Of a stretch of DNA of 64,000 nt, positions 42,641 through 51,050 are shown in pieces. Origin of the DNA: Litorivivens sp041624475 (lineage in GTDB: Bacteria; Pseudomonadota; Gammaproteobacteria; Pseudomonadales; Spongiibacteraceae); the NCBI RefSeq assembly GCF_041624475.1, contig NZ_JBFJUX010000016.1:1-64000 (forward strand), read 5' to 3'. Both the position numbers and the translations under genes were made by a program. The first letter of the stretch is position 1. Each line of letters begins with the position of its first letter. The notes beneath the pieces are model-generated. The model did no database searches. It was not told where the DNA came from and saw only the letters and a list, made by a program, of their open reading frames with translations.

Positions 42641-44080
42641 ATGAGCGCGGTCGACCCCCTTCAAGATTCCAGAACCAAACCCCTGCCGGGGCCTAATAAT
42701 AAAAACCCCTACCTGCAAGGGCTTTACGCGCCGGTTACCGAAGAAAGCACCTGCGTGGACTTAAAAGTTACGGGTGAGATACCGAAAGACCTCTGCGGCA
42801 GCTATCTGCGCAATGGCCCCAATCCCCTGAACACGCCGGTCGGCATGCATCACTGGTTTGATGGTGACGGCATGATGCACGGCGTCTATCTGGAAAATGG
42901 TAGAGCGGAGTATCGAAATCGCTACGTGCGCTCAACAGATTTTATCGACGACGCCAACGGACACTGTCCGGTCGCCGGGGTAATGGAGCCGGCGACCATG
43001 AAGCGGGAGCCCAAGGTCTATAAAGACACCGCCAACACCGACGTGATACTGCACAATGGGGAGCTGATGGCCCTGTGGTATATCAGCGGCAACCCGGTGC
43101 GCCTTGATCCACGGAGCCTCGATACCCTGCGCGAGGAAAGTTTTGGCGGAGCCCTGCCACGCCATGTTTCCGCCCATTCCAAAACCGACCCGCGTACCGG
43201 CGAGTTCCTGTTTTTCGACTACGCCTTGTACGAGCCGTGGATGAGCTGCGGTGTGGTGAATGCTGATAATGAACTGACCGGTTTTCAGACTATTGAATTA
43301 CCCGGGCCGCGTCTGCCTCATGATATGGCCTTTACCGAAAACTATTTTGTCTTGCACGACCTGCCGGTGGTGTTTACCGAGCAGGCTTTGCGGCAGCGCC
43401 AGTGGTCGATCGAAATAGCTAACCAGCCCACCCGCTTTGGTGTAGTGCCGCGCAACTGCAAGGGTGAGGTGCGCTGGTTTGAAACCGACCCCTGTTATAT
43501 CTATCACGTCATCAATGCCTGGGAAGAGGGCGACGAGATTGTGATGCTCGGTTGCAAAATGGTGCCTAACCCGCATGTGAATGGCACGGCCTTTGGCCCC
43601 TATCGCGCCATGGTGGAAGTATTGGCACTCAATGCCATACCCAGCGAATGGCGTATGAACCTGAAAACCGGCAAATGCACTACCCGCGATCTCGATGATG
43701 CGATTGGTGAGTTTCCGAGTATTAATCTGGGTGTAAGTGGTCAGCCCAATCGCTATGCCTATGTGCAGGCCATTGCCAAAACCGACACGCTGAAATTCGA
43801 AGGGTTTTATCGCTACGATTTTCAGCAGGGCAATAAAACGGCGTATTTTTACGAGCCCGGTATGTGTGGCTCGGAAGTGGCCTTTGCCCCGCGCATCGGC
43901 GCCACGGAAGAAGACGATGGCTATGTGGTGGGGCTGTGCAGCCACGAAGGCACGGGGGAATCGGAGTTCAGAATCTGGGATGCGCGGGCCATCGATAGCG
44001 GTCCACTGGCCCGGGTGCACCTGCCGGTGCGCGTACCCGCCGGTTTTCACGCCACCTGGGCCGATGCCCACGACTGGTAA
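42641..44080 (+). CDS. Carotenoid oxygenase family dioxygenase
   Basis: 479 residues from ATG 42641 (GGAG 6 bases upstream; the frame is open from 42557). The RPE65/carotenoid cleavage family is clear: SYLRNGPNPLNTPVGMHHWFDGDGMMHG is split over residues about 52-80, with ligand His candidates in HVSAHSKTD, LPHDMAFTENYFVLHD, YHVINAWEEGD and the C-terminal VPAGFHATWADAHDW. A non-haem iron enzyme that cleaves a double bond in carotenoids, apocarotenoids or stilbenes to aldehydes. The following genes (thiolase, lipocalin-like, aldehyde dehydrogenase) suggest the product is further oxidised. Confidence 0.88.
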   Translation: MSAVDPLQDSRTKPLPGPNNKNPYLQGLYAPVTEESTCVDLKVTGEIPKDLCGSYLRNGPNPLNTPVGMHHWFDGDGMMHGVYLENGRAEYRNRYVRSTDFIDDANGHCPVAGVMEPATMKREPKVYKDTANTDVILHNGELMALWYISGNPVRLDPRSLDTLREESFGGALPRHVSAHSKTDPRTGEFLFFDYALYEPWMSCGVVNADNELTGFQTIELPGPRLPHDMAFTENYFVLHDLPVVFTEQALRQRQWSIEIANQPTRFGVVPRNCKGEVRWFETDPCYIYHVINAWEEGDEIVMLGCKMVPNPHVNGTAFGPYRAMVEVLALNAIPSEWRMNLKTGKCTTRDLDDAIGEFPSINLGVSGQPNRYAYVQAIAKTDTLKFEGFYRYDFQQGNKTAYFYEPGMCGSEVAFAPRIGATEEDDGYVVGLCSHEGTGESEFRIWDARAIDSGPLARVHLPVRVPAGFHATWADAHDW

Positions 44081-44093
44081 GGAATAAAACATA

Positions 44094-45254
44094 ATGGAAG
44101 CTTACGTAATTGACTGTCTGCGAACCCCGCGCACGAAAGCTCGTGAAGGCGGCAGCCTGGCGGAAATGCCCCCCGCAAAGCTGGTCAGTCGTTTGGTCGA
44201 TGCGCTGCGCGAAAATCAGACGCTGGACAAGGTGGCGGCCTTAACCCTTGGCTGTGTTGGTCAAATTGGAGCCCAAGGCGGCAACCTTGCGCTGCAGAGT
44301 AAACTGCATGCGCGCCTGCCCGAACACTGTACTGCCATGACACTGAACCATTTTTGCGCCTCTGGGCTGAGCAGTATCGGCCTTGCCGCGAACGCCTGCG
44401 CGCTGGGTCAGTATCCACAGGTGTTGGCGGGCGGCGTGGAATGTATGTCGCAGGTGCCCTTTATGGCTGACAAGGCCCGCTACTATCGGGATGCGGAGCT
44501 AGCGTTAGAGGAGCGTTATATTCCCGTTGCCCTGTCTGCCGATATTCTCGCGACCAAAGAACAGGTAACGCGCGACGAACTTAACGCAGTCACCCTGCGT
44601 TCTCATCAGCGCGCGGCGCAGGCAGAGGGCTATCAGCAATCGCGAATAGCCGTGCGCGACGCCGACGGCAAACTGCTCGCAGAGCAGGATGAATGCATTC
44701 GCGCGAATACCACCGCAGCCAGTCTGGCAGAAATGCCGGCCGGCTTTGAAGCCATGGCTAAACCCTTTCAGGCCATACTGAGCCAGCGTGAAATTGACTA
44801 TCGCCACAGTTTTGCCAATGCCCCACCCATGGTCGACGGCGCAGCGCTGGGCTTGATTGGCGGGGCGGCGGAAAAAACGAGGGCGCGCGCTCGCATCCTG
44901 GGTTGGTTGGACGCCGCTGCCAGCCCCGCCGATTCACTTACCGGGGGCATGGCGGCGATGGATGCCCTGTTAACGCAATTGGGTTTGTCATTGAGAGATA
45001 TTGATCGCATTGAATTTATGGAGGCCTTTGCGGTGGTGCCCGTGTTGTTCGAGCGGCGCTACAGTGTTGATCCACAGCAGGTAAATGTGAGCGGCGGGCA
45101 TCTGGCCAAGGGCCATCCGATGGGAGCCACTGGCGCCGTGTTGCTTTCAACACTGTGTGATGTGCTCGAGCGGGATGACCAAACCCTCGGCCTGGTGGTC
45201 GCAACCGGCGCCGGTGGGGTGGGTTCGGCCATGGTGGTGGAGCGCATGAAATGA
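44094..45254 (+). CDS. Thiolase-family protein with altered active site
   Basis: 386 residues of the thiolase family. The nucleophile Cys is present (LNHFCASGLSS), as is the His loop GGHLAKGHPMGATG. Two of the four classical catalytic positions differ: NEAF reads MEAF (RIEFMEAFAVVP), and the second Cys in the C-terminal CIGGG motif is replaced (VVATGAGGVGSAM, probably Thr). It may have lost condensation chemistry or use another mechanism. 13 bases after the carotenoid oxygenase gene, and overlapping the lipocalin-like gene by four bases (ATGA). Confidence 0.85.
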   Translation: MEAYVIDCLRTPRTKAREGGSLAEMPPAKLVSRLVDALRENQTLDKVAALTLGCVGQIGAQGGNLALQSKLHARLPEHCTAMTLNHFCASGLSSIGLAANACALGQYPQVLAGGVECMSQVPFMADKARYYRDAELALEERYIPVALSADILATKEQVTRDELNAVTLRSHQRAAQAEGYQQSRIAVRDADGKLLAEQDECIRANTTAASLAEMPAGFEAMAKPFQAILSQREIDYRHSFANAPPMVDGAALGLIGGAAEKTRARARILGWLDAAASPADSLTGGMAAMDALLTQLGLSLRDIDRIEFMEAFAVVPVLFERRYSVDPQQVNVSGGHLAKGHPMGATGAVLLSTLCDVLERDDQTLGLVVATGAGGVGSAMVVERMK

Positions 45255-45673
45255 AGCATCCCATTTTAGGCGGCTGGAAACTGGAAAGCTGGACGATCAG
45301 TCTCAATAGCCATGTCACTTATCCCTTCGGTGAAGCCCCGGTGGGCCGCATTCTGTACACGGTAGACGGTCAAATGAGCGCGACGATTGCCCGCGCTGAG
45401 CGGCCGGCACTGTCCCATCCTGTTCCCGCGAAAGCGCCTGTGGAAGAAAAGCTCGCTGCGTTTGACAGCTACTTTTCCTATGGCGGATCGTTTCACATTG
45501 ATGGCGAAGAAGTAGTGCACCGGGTCGAGCTGTCGTTGAACCCCAATTTTGTCGGCAGCGAACAGCGCCGGCGTATGCGTTTTGATGGCGACACATTGAC
45601 GCTGTCGGCCGATGAGGAAACGCCCAAAGGCAAAAAACATCACAGCATTCGCTGGAGGAGGGCACAGAACTGA
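45251..45673 (+). CDS. Lipocalin-like domain protein
   Basis: 140 residues resembling the lipocalin-like (Lipocalin_5) domain: LGGWKLESWTISL, PFGEAPVGRILYTVDGQMSA, FDSYFSYGGSFHIDGEEVVH, and a final HSIRWRR. No signal peptide, so it probably acts in the cytoplasm, binding or converting a hydrophobic intermediate. Overlaps the thiolase gene (ATGA) and the dehydrogenase gene (TGATG), hence one operon. Confidence 0.78.
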   Translation: MKHPILGGWKLESWTISLNSHVTYPFGEAPVGRILYTVDGQMSATIARAERPALSHPVPAKAPVEEKLAAFDSYFSYGGSFHIDGEEVVHRVELSLNPNFVGSEQRRRMRFDGDTLTLSADEETPKGKKHHSIRWRRAQN

Positions 45674-47340
45674 TGGAACTGTTTGAAAAGCACGAGGCGC
45701 GTTTCAATGCTGCGCGTAAAGCCTGCAAAGGGCGCTTCCACTGGTCGCCCTTTCCGGAAGCGGCGGCCCAGGTTGCCGATGGCGAGGCCTTGAATGCAGA
45801 GGCTGAACAAGTCTTCGCGGCGCTGTGTAACAAACACTTCGAGCTGGATCTGCCCGGTGTTGTGGGGCAGGTCGGTGATGAGGTCTCGCCCTATACCTGC
45901 AAACCTTTGGGTATCAGCTACCCGCGCTGTGATCCCGACGAGCTGTTTAATGCCGCTGAGGCAGCCATGCCGGAATGGGCTGCGCTGACGCCGGAGCAGC
46001 GCATCGGGCTTTTACTGGAAGTGATCGATGCACTGGAAAAACAGTTATTTCTTGTTTCAAAAGCGGTGATGCACACCGCCGGGCAGAGCCCGAATATGAG
46101 CTTTACCGGTAGCGGCGCCAATGCACTGGATCGGGCGATCGAAGCGCTGGTCTATGCCTATGAGGCCATGCGCTTTACGCCGAGTACGGCGCACTGGGAG
46201 CGACAGTTCGGCAAGGCCACCATTTCGCTTGATAAAACCTACCGCCTGGTACCGCGGGGTGTGGCGGTGTGCTTTACCTGTGCCAGTTTTCCTACCTGGA
46301 ATGCCTGGCCGTCGATGATGGCCAGCCTTGCCACAGGTAACCCGGTAATCGTAAAACCCCATCCCGGTTCAGTATTGCCCATGGCACTCAGTGTAAAATG
46401 CTTTCGCGAGGTGCTGGCAGCCAATGGCCAGAACCCGGATCTGGTAACCTTGCAGCTGGATACCCGCGACCAGCCCCTAGGCAAGATACTGGTCAAGCAC
46501 CCGCAAACTGCGATTGTGGATTTTACAGGCAGTGCCCAGTTTGGCAGCTGGGTCGAGCAGAATGCTCATCCGGCCCTGTGCTTTACCGAGACGGCCGGGG
46601 TCAATACGGTGGTGCTCGATTCCTGTAAGGATCTGGACGCGGTGATTCGCGCGTTGGCCACCACCCTGTGCATGTTCTCTGCGCAAATGTGTACCAGTCC
46701 CCAGAACATCTACCTGCCCAAACAGGGTGTACGTGAGGGCGATACCTGGATACCGGGCGGCGAGGTACGTCAGCGTCTGGCAGATGCCGTGCAGGCTATC
46801 GCCTCCAATCCGCGCAAGGCGGCCATGATACTGGCGACGATCCAGTCGCCCGAGACCGAAACCCTGCTGGACCATCTGGCCGGGCAGGCCGAAGTGATGC
46901 TTGCCAGCACTCGCTACGAACACCCAGACTACCCGAATGCACGCACACGCACGCCGCTGATGCTGAGTGTTAAAAAACAGCAGCGAGATCTTTACTTGGG
47001 TGAACGCTTCGGTCCGGTAAGTTTTGTTATTGACTGTGACGATGCCGCCGACGCCCTGCAGCAGGCAACGCAGGATGTGCGCGACGCAGGCGGGTTGACG
47101 GCCTTTCTCTATTCCACCGATGAACGCTTTATCGCACAAGCCGAGCAGGCCTACGCCCGTGCCGGTTCACAGTTGACCATTAATTTGACCGGGCCGATGC
47201 CGCTGAACTTTGCGGCGGCCTACAGTGACTTTCACGTAACCGGCTTGAACCCCGCGGGCAATGCTTCACTCACTGAATTGGGCTTTGTTGCCCAGCGTTT
47301 TCGGATAACGCAAAGTCGGCGGCCGAGCGGCGATGCCTGA
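45673..47340 (+). CDS. paaN: PaaN-type aldehyde dehydrogenase family protein
   Basis: 555 residues like the phenylacetate-degradation protein PaaN: an unusual N-terminus (about 1-110), then the aldehyde dehydrogenase fold with VAVCFTCASFPTWNAWPSM, ATGNPVIVKPHPGS, DFTGSAQFG, catalytic Glu in CFTETAGVN and nucleophile Cys in FSAQMCTSPQNIY. The ring-opening hydratase domain of PaaZ is absent. It would oxidise an aldehyde, perhaps the carotenoid-oxygenase product or a CoA-bound semialdehyde. The start codon overlaps the preceding stop. Confidence 0.82.
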   Translation: MELFEKHEARFNAARKACKGRFHWSPFPEAAAQVADGEALNAEAEQVFAALCNKHFELDLPGVVGQVGDEVSPYTCKPLGISYPRCDPDELFNAAEAAMPEWAALTPEQRIGLLLEVIDALEKQLFLVSKAVMHTAGQSPNMSFTGSGANALDRAIEALVYAYEAMRFTPSTAHWERQFGKATISLDKTYRLVPRGVAVCFTCASFPTWNAWPSMMASLATGNPVIVKPHPGSVLPMALSVKCFREVLAANGQNPDLVTLQLDTRDQPLGKILVKHPQTAIVDFTGSAQFGSWVEQNAHPALCFTETAGVNTVVLDSCKDLDAVIRALATTLCMFSAQMCTSPQNIYLPKQGVREGDTWIPGGEVRQRLADAVQAIASNPRKAAMILATIQSPETETLLDHLAGQAEVMLASTRYEHPDYPNARTRTPLMLSVKKQQRDLYLGERFGPVSFVIDCDDAADALQQATQDVRDAGGLTAFLYSTDERFIAQAEQAYARAGSQLTINLTGPMPLNFAAAYSDFHVTGLNPAGNASLTELGFVAQRFRITQSRRPSGDA

Positions 47341-47373
47341 ATACAAGCTGGTACGTGGTGGTAGAATACGCCG

Positions 47374-48312
47374 ATGATTCAGATCACGACGCCGGGCCGG
47401 CCGGTTTCTACCGAGCAGCCTCTCGACAACCCCTTGCTGCACGCCCGCGCCATCAGTCGTGCGTTGGGTGTGGTGGGCGATCGCAGCTCGCTGCTGTTGA
47501 CCTACTGGGTCTTTCTCGGCCGTTTTCGCTTTACGGAGCTGGTGAAATGTACCGGGCTTTCCAAAAGTCTGGTTAGTAATCGTTTGAAGCGGCTGGCAGA
47601 GCAGGGGGTAATTGAACGCCGGGATGTGAATGGGGCCAATGAATTTCACCTCACCGACATGGGTAAAGACCTCTACGATGTCGCATTGGCCATCATCTAC
47701 TGGGACAAGCGCTGGCATTTCACCGAAGGCTGTCTTACCCATCATTTGACGCACGCCGCCTGCGGTAAGGAGTTCAGCCCCGTTCCCAGTTGCGCCCAGT
47801 GTGAAGCTCCTTATGATGCCCGTGCCTGCGACTGGCATTACGGGCCCGGCGCGCCGGATTCCACACTGGCCAGCGATATGCCTTCGCGCCGATCCCGCAT
47901 TGCACCCTCGGCGCTCGATGCCAAGCACCCCATTATGGACCGCAGTCTGGAAATACTAGGCGACCGCTGGACTGCACTGACCATCGCCGCTGCTTTTTAT
48001 CGGGTGCGCACCTTCGGCGGCTTTCAGCAGGCCTTGGGCATTGCTACAAATATCCTGAGCAGCCGCTTAAGTCGTCTCACCGAGCTCGGCATTTTCACCC
48101 GCAATGAACAGGGCCGCGGCGAATACCGTCTCACAGAAGAGGGCCTTTCCCTCTTTCCGGTTATCGTTACCCTGATGCGCTGGGGCGATCGCTGGTTTTG
48201 TGACGAGCCAGCGTTGGTGCTCAGTCATCGCAGTTGCAACCAGCCGCTGGTCAGTATGATGGTGTGTGACCAGTGTGGTGGTCGGGTTGGGTTTGGAGAT
48301 TTTTATGTGTAA
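47374..48312 (+). CDS. Tandem HxlR-type transcriptional regulator
   Basis: 312 residues made of two HxlR winged-helix domains (about 20-120 and 185-285), where ordinary HxlR proteins have one. Domain 1: LGVVGDRSSLLLTYWVFLG and LSKSLVSNRLKRLAEQGVI. Domain 2: LEILGDRWTALTIAAAFYR and NILSSRLSRLTELGIF. Each is followed by a short Cys cluster (CAQCEAPYDARAC; CNQPLVSMMVCDQCGG), possibly a zinc ribbon. Encoded 33 bases after the PaaN-like gene, so it probably regulates the divergent operons. Confidence 0.82.
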   Translation: MIQITTPGRPVSTEQPLDNPLLHARAISRALGVVGDRSSLLLTYWVFLGRFRFTELVKCTGLSKSLVSNRLKRLAEQGVIERRDVNGANEFHLTDMGKDLYDVALAIIYWDKRWHFTEGCLTHHLTHAACGKEFSPVPSCAQCEAPYDARACDWHYGPGAPDSTLASDMPSRRSRIAPSALDAKHPIMDRSLEILGDRWTALTIAAAFYRVRTFGGFQQALGIATNILSSRLSRLTELGIFTRNEQGRGEYRLTEEGLSLFPVIVTLMRWGDRWFCDEPALVLSHRSCNQPLVSMMVCDQCGGRVGFGDFYV

Positions 48313-48492
48313 TACCCTTCGTGTTCATCTGATAAAGCAAACGCGAGTGTAGGGTTCAATGGCTGATAGCGACAGTAACTGAATTCTGTGGTCAACAGCT
48401 GTTTTTATCATCGTTTCCGCTAAGTCATTGCGGCCGTCGCGAGGGCGTGGCAACCTGGTTTAACTAAGCTAATAAATATAAATGGCACTCCC

Positions 48493-49311
48493 ATGCAGCA
48501 AACTACCTTCAAAGAAAACGGAATACACTATCGCAACTGGCCCATAAGCGGTGATGCCCGAGCGCTTGTGTTGATTGTTCACGGCCTGGGGGAGCATTGC
48601 GGACGCTACGATACCTTCGCCGGCGCGTTGAACGCAGCGGGCTATGCCGTGGCAAGCCTGGACTTGCCGGGACACGGCCAGTCTGACGGCCGTCGCGGCC
48701 ACATCGACCGCTTCAGTCAATACTGCGATGCGGTGTTGGCTCTGTATGAAAAAATCTCTAAGGCCTATCCGGATCTGCCAGTCTTTCTGCTAGGTCACAG
48801 TATGGGAGGGTTAATTTCTACGCAGCTTTTATTAAAGCATCAAGGCAAGTTTGCCGGCGCTCTGCTCTCCGGCCCCGCTATCCAAAGCCCGCAACAACCG
48901 CCGGCTTTTCAGGTTGCGGTGATCAAAATGATTGCTGCGCTGTTCCCCAAACTCGGTGTGTTAGTACTGGATGCCTCCGGCATTAGTCGGGACCCTGTGG
49001 TGGTGGAAGACTATATGCAGGACCCTCTGGTCAACAAGGGGAAGCTGTCGGCGCGTCTGCTGGTCGAGATGTTCAAGGCTATGGAGGAGTGCAAAGCTAA
49101 TGCTGACAAGATCACCCTTCCTATCCGGATCATGCACGGCGGCAGGGATGATATGACCTCGCCGGAGGGCTCGGAGCTGTTGTATAAGCGGGTGGGTTCA
49201 AAGGATAAAGAGCTCAGAATTTACAATGGCCTTATGCATGAGATTCTAAACGAGCCGGAAGGGCTGGAAATTACGCAGGAAATAATCGCGTGGATGGATG
49301 GCCATCAATAA
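48493..49311 (+). CDS. Alpha/beta hydrolase, monoacylglycerol-lipase-like
   Basis: 272 residues. N-terminal VLIVHGLGEHCGRYDTFAGA, nucleophile Ser in LLGHSMGGLIS, Asp in MHGGRDDMTSPEG and His in YNGLMHEILNEPE give a full triad. The LGEHCGRYD pattern matches the monoacylglycerol lipase (Hydrolase_4) group. No signal peptide. The 180-bp gap before it shows no strong promoter or hairpin. Confidence 0.85.
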   Translation: MQQTTFKENGIHYRNWPISGDARALVLIVHGLGEHCGRYDTFAGALNAAGYAVASLDLPGHGQSDGRRGHIDRFSQYCDAVLALYEKISKAYPDLPVFLLGHSMGGLISTQLLLKHQGKFAGALLSGPAIQSPQQPPAFQVAVIKMIAALFPKLGVLVLDASGISRDPVVVEDYMQDPLVNKGKLSARLLVEMFKAMEECKANADKITLPIRIMHGGRDDMTSPEGSELLYKRVGSKDKELRIYNGLMHEILNEPEGLEITQEIIAWMDGHQ

Positions 49312-49406
49312 CAGCGGTTAGCCCAAAATATTATCGCGTACGTGCTCCCAGCCATCGATGTATTTGGTGTCGAACTTGGCTCTCGCTAATTCTTGGCGCG
49401 AGGAAT

Positions 49407-50804
49407 CTATTGCAGCGGCAGCTGCATATGAAAGGTTGTACCCACGTCAACGCCGGAGGTCACTGCAATATGACCCTTGTGGTGCTCCGTCACAATAAAG
49501 TGTGAATACGAAAGCCGGTGTTCAACCGGGCAGGCGGGGCGATCAGAGGTATTGGAGAAAAAGGGCTCGAATACGTCCTGCTGTTCCTCCGGTGACAGGC
49601 CGATACCGTTGTGTTGAATTTTTATCCATACCGATTCGTAGAACTCACCGACTTCCACGTTAATGACCGGCACAAACTCTGGGTGCTGTTGTGCCTTATC
49701 GCAGATTGCATGATAGGCGTGACGCAACAGACGCAGAAATACCTGCTGCATTTCGCTGGCATAGCAGGGAATCTGCGGGGTGTCCGCGTCGTAATTCCGG
49801 CGAATGGCAATGTCGTTGAAGCGAAGCCCAGTGGGCGGAGAATAAAGTCTGCCGGCCACGGTAAGGCTGTGATCCAGCAGTTCAGCCATGTTGGCCGGGT
49901 TTTTCGTACCCCGGTGGCTGGCCGCGAAGTCCAGCAGGTTTTGTACGATGGCTGTTGCCTGGTCGCCGCTTTCTTCCGCTTTTTTGATGATGGGGATCAG
50001 CGCCTGATGCTGATTGTCATTGAGGTCATTCAGCTGCTCATGAAGCTTGTCGATAGCATTGCCAATACTTTGCAAGGGTATATTGATATCGTGCGCCATC
50101 GCTGAAGCCAGTTCGCCCATCGCCGACATTTTATTGCGCTCCACCAGCTGGTTTTCCGCTTTCATCTGCTTGGTGATGTCGTCGATCAGAATAACGAGGC
50201 CGGTATCGGTACCGTCGGCGAGGGTATACATGGTGATATCAAAATAGTATTGCCCGCGTTGGCTGTGCTTGATCGTGGTGGTCTTTTTACTCTCAAGCAC
50301 TTTTTCAACCTGTGCCTGAGTGAGGGTTATGCGCGGATAGGCGTCCCACAGGGCAAGACCTTTTACATCTTCAAAAGTGCGCCCGGTTATTTTTTCGGCG
50401 ACGTGGTTCCACTGGGTCACTTCCAGTTGGTTGTTTAACCCGATGAGCATGACCGGCATCGAGTCGACAATGCTTTTGACATAAGCCTCGCTGTGCGCGA
50501 GTTGGGTGGTTGTGGCTTGCAGGCTGGCGGTTCGCTGGGCGACGCGGTCTTCAAGCGTAGCTTTGATGTCGGTGAGTTCGCGATTGGACCGGGTCGCCTT
50601 GCGGTGCGCAAAGAATAGAAAAACTGACACCAGCAGGAGTGTAATAATCAAAACACCGCTGGAGAAATTCGCGACGTATTGCCACTTGGTTTCGCCGTCT
50701 TCATCCTTAAAGGGCGAAAGCAAATCCGCCTGAGCGTAGGCGCCCAGCAAGATGATCGGGCAGGCAGAAAGCAATTTGGCGATGGTTTTCACAGTTAAAC
50801 TCAT
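49407..50804 (-). CDS. PAS sensor histidine kinase with degenerate ATP-binding domain
   Basis: 465 residues. Signal-like N-terminus and a membrane helix (about 45-65), a coiled linker, a PAS domain (about 105-220), a dimerisation region with phospho-His in AMAHDINIPLQSI, and a C-terminal HATPase fold. The ATP site is eroded: the N box reads RLLRHAYHAI (His for Asn), the G1 box QHNGIGL (His for Asp), and the G2 box GTGLGLS is replaced by VEHRLSYSH, while surrounding strands (VFEPFFSN, GTTFHMQLPL) are kept. It may be a pseudokinase that acts as phosphatase or scaffold. No partner regulator gene is adjacent. Confidence 0.8.
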   Translation of the reverse strand: MSLTVKTIAKLLSACPIILLGAYAQADLLSPFKDEDGETKWQYVANFSSGVLIITLLLVSVFLFFAHRKATRSNRELTDIKATLEDRVAQRTASLQATTTQLAHSEAYVKSIVDSMPVMLIGLNNQLEVTQWNHVAEKITGRTFEDVKGLALWDAYPRITLTQAQVEKVLESKKTTTIKHSQRGQYYFDITMYTLADGTDTGLVILIDDITKQMKAENQLVERNKMSAMGELASAMAHDINIPLQSIGNAIDKLHEQLNDLNDNQHQALIPIIKKAEESGDQATAIVQNLLDFAASHRGTKNPANMAELLDHSLTVAGRLYSPPTGLRFNDIAIRRNYDADTPQIPCYASEMQQVFLRLLRHAYHAICDKAQQHPEFVPVINVEVGEFYESVWIKIQHNGIGLSPEEQQDVFEPFFSNTSDRPACPVEHRLSYSHFIVTEHHKGHIAVTSGVDVGTTFHMQLPLQ

Positions 50805-51050
50805 TCAGTACAGCGTGGCGAAGTTGGGTGATTTTACCAAAATGTCGTGGCTCCGAGGGCTTTCTTTTGGCTCTTTTAAGGCCGGTAAGTTCCTGAGTGC
50901 CGCAGCGTAGGCCGAATTACAGGTGGCATGCCTGTCTCAGGCGTCTCACAGCAGCAGGTTTAGCTCCAATAAGCTACCCTGTTAAGTGCTGTACATCACA
51001 GGCAGCCAAAACAATAATCGATTTACACACAGCACATGGGTCAGACAACG

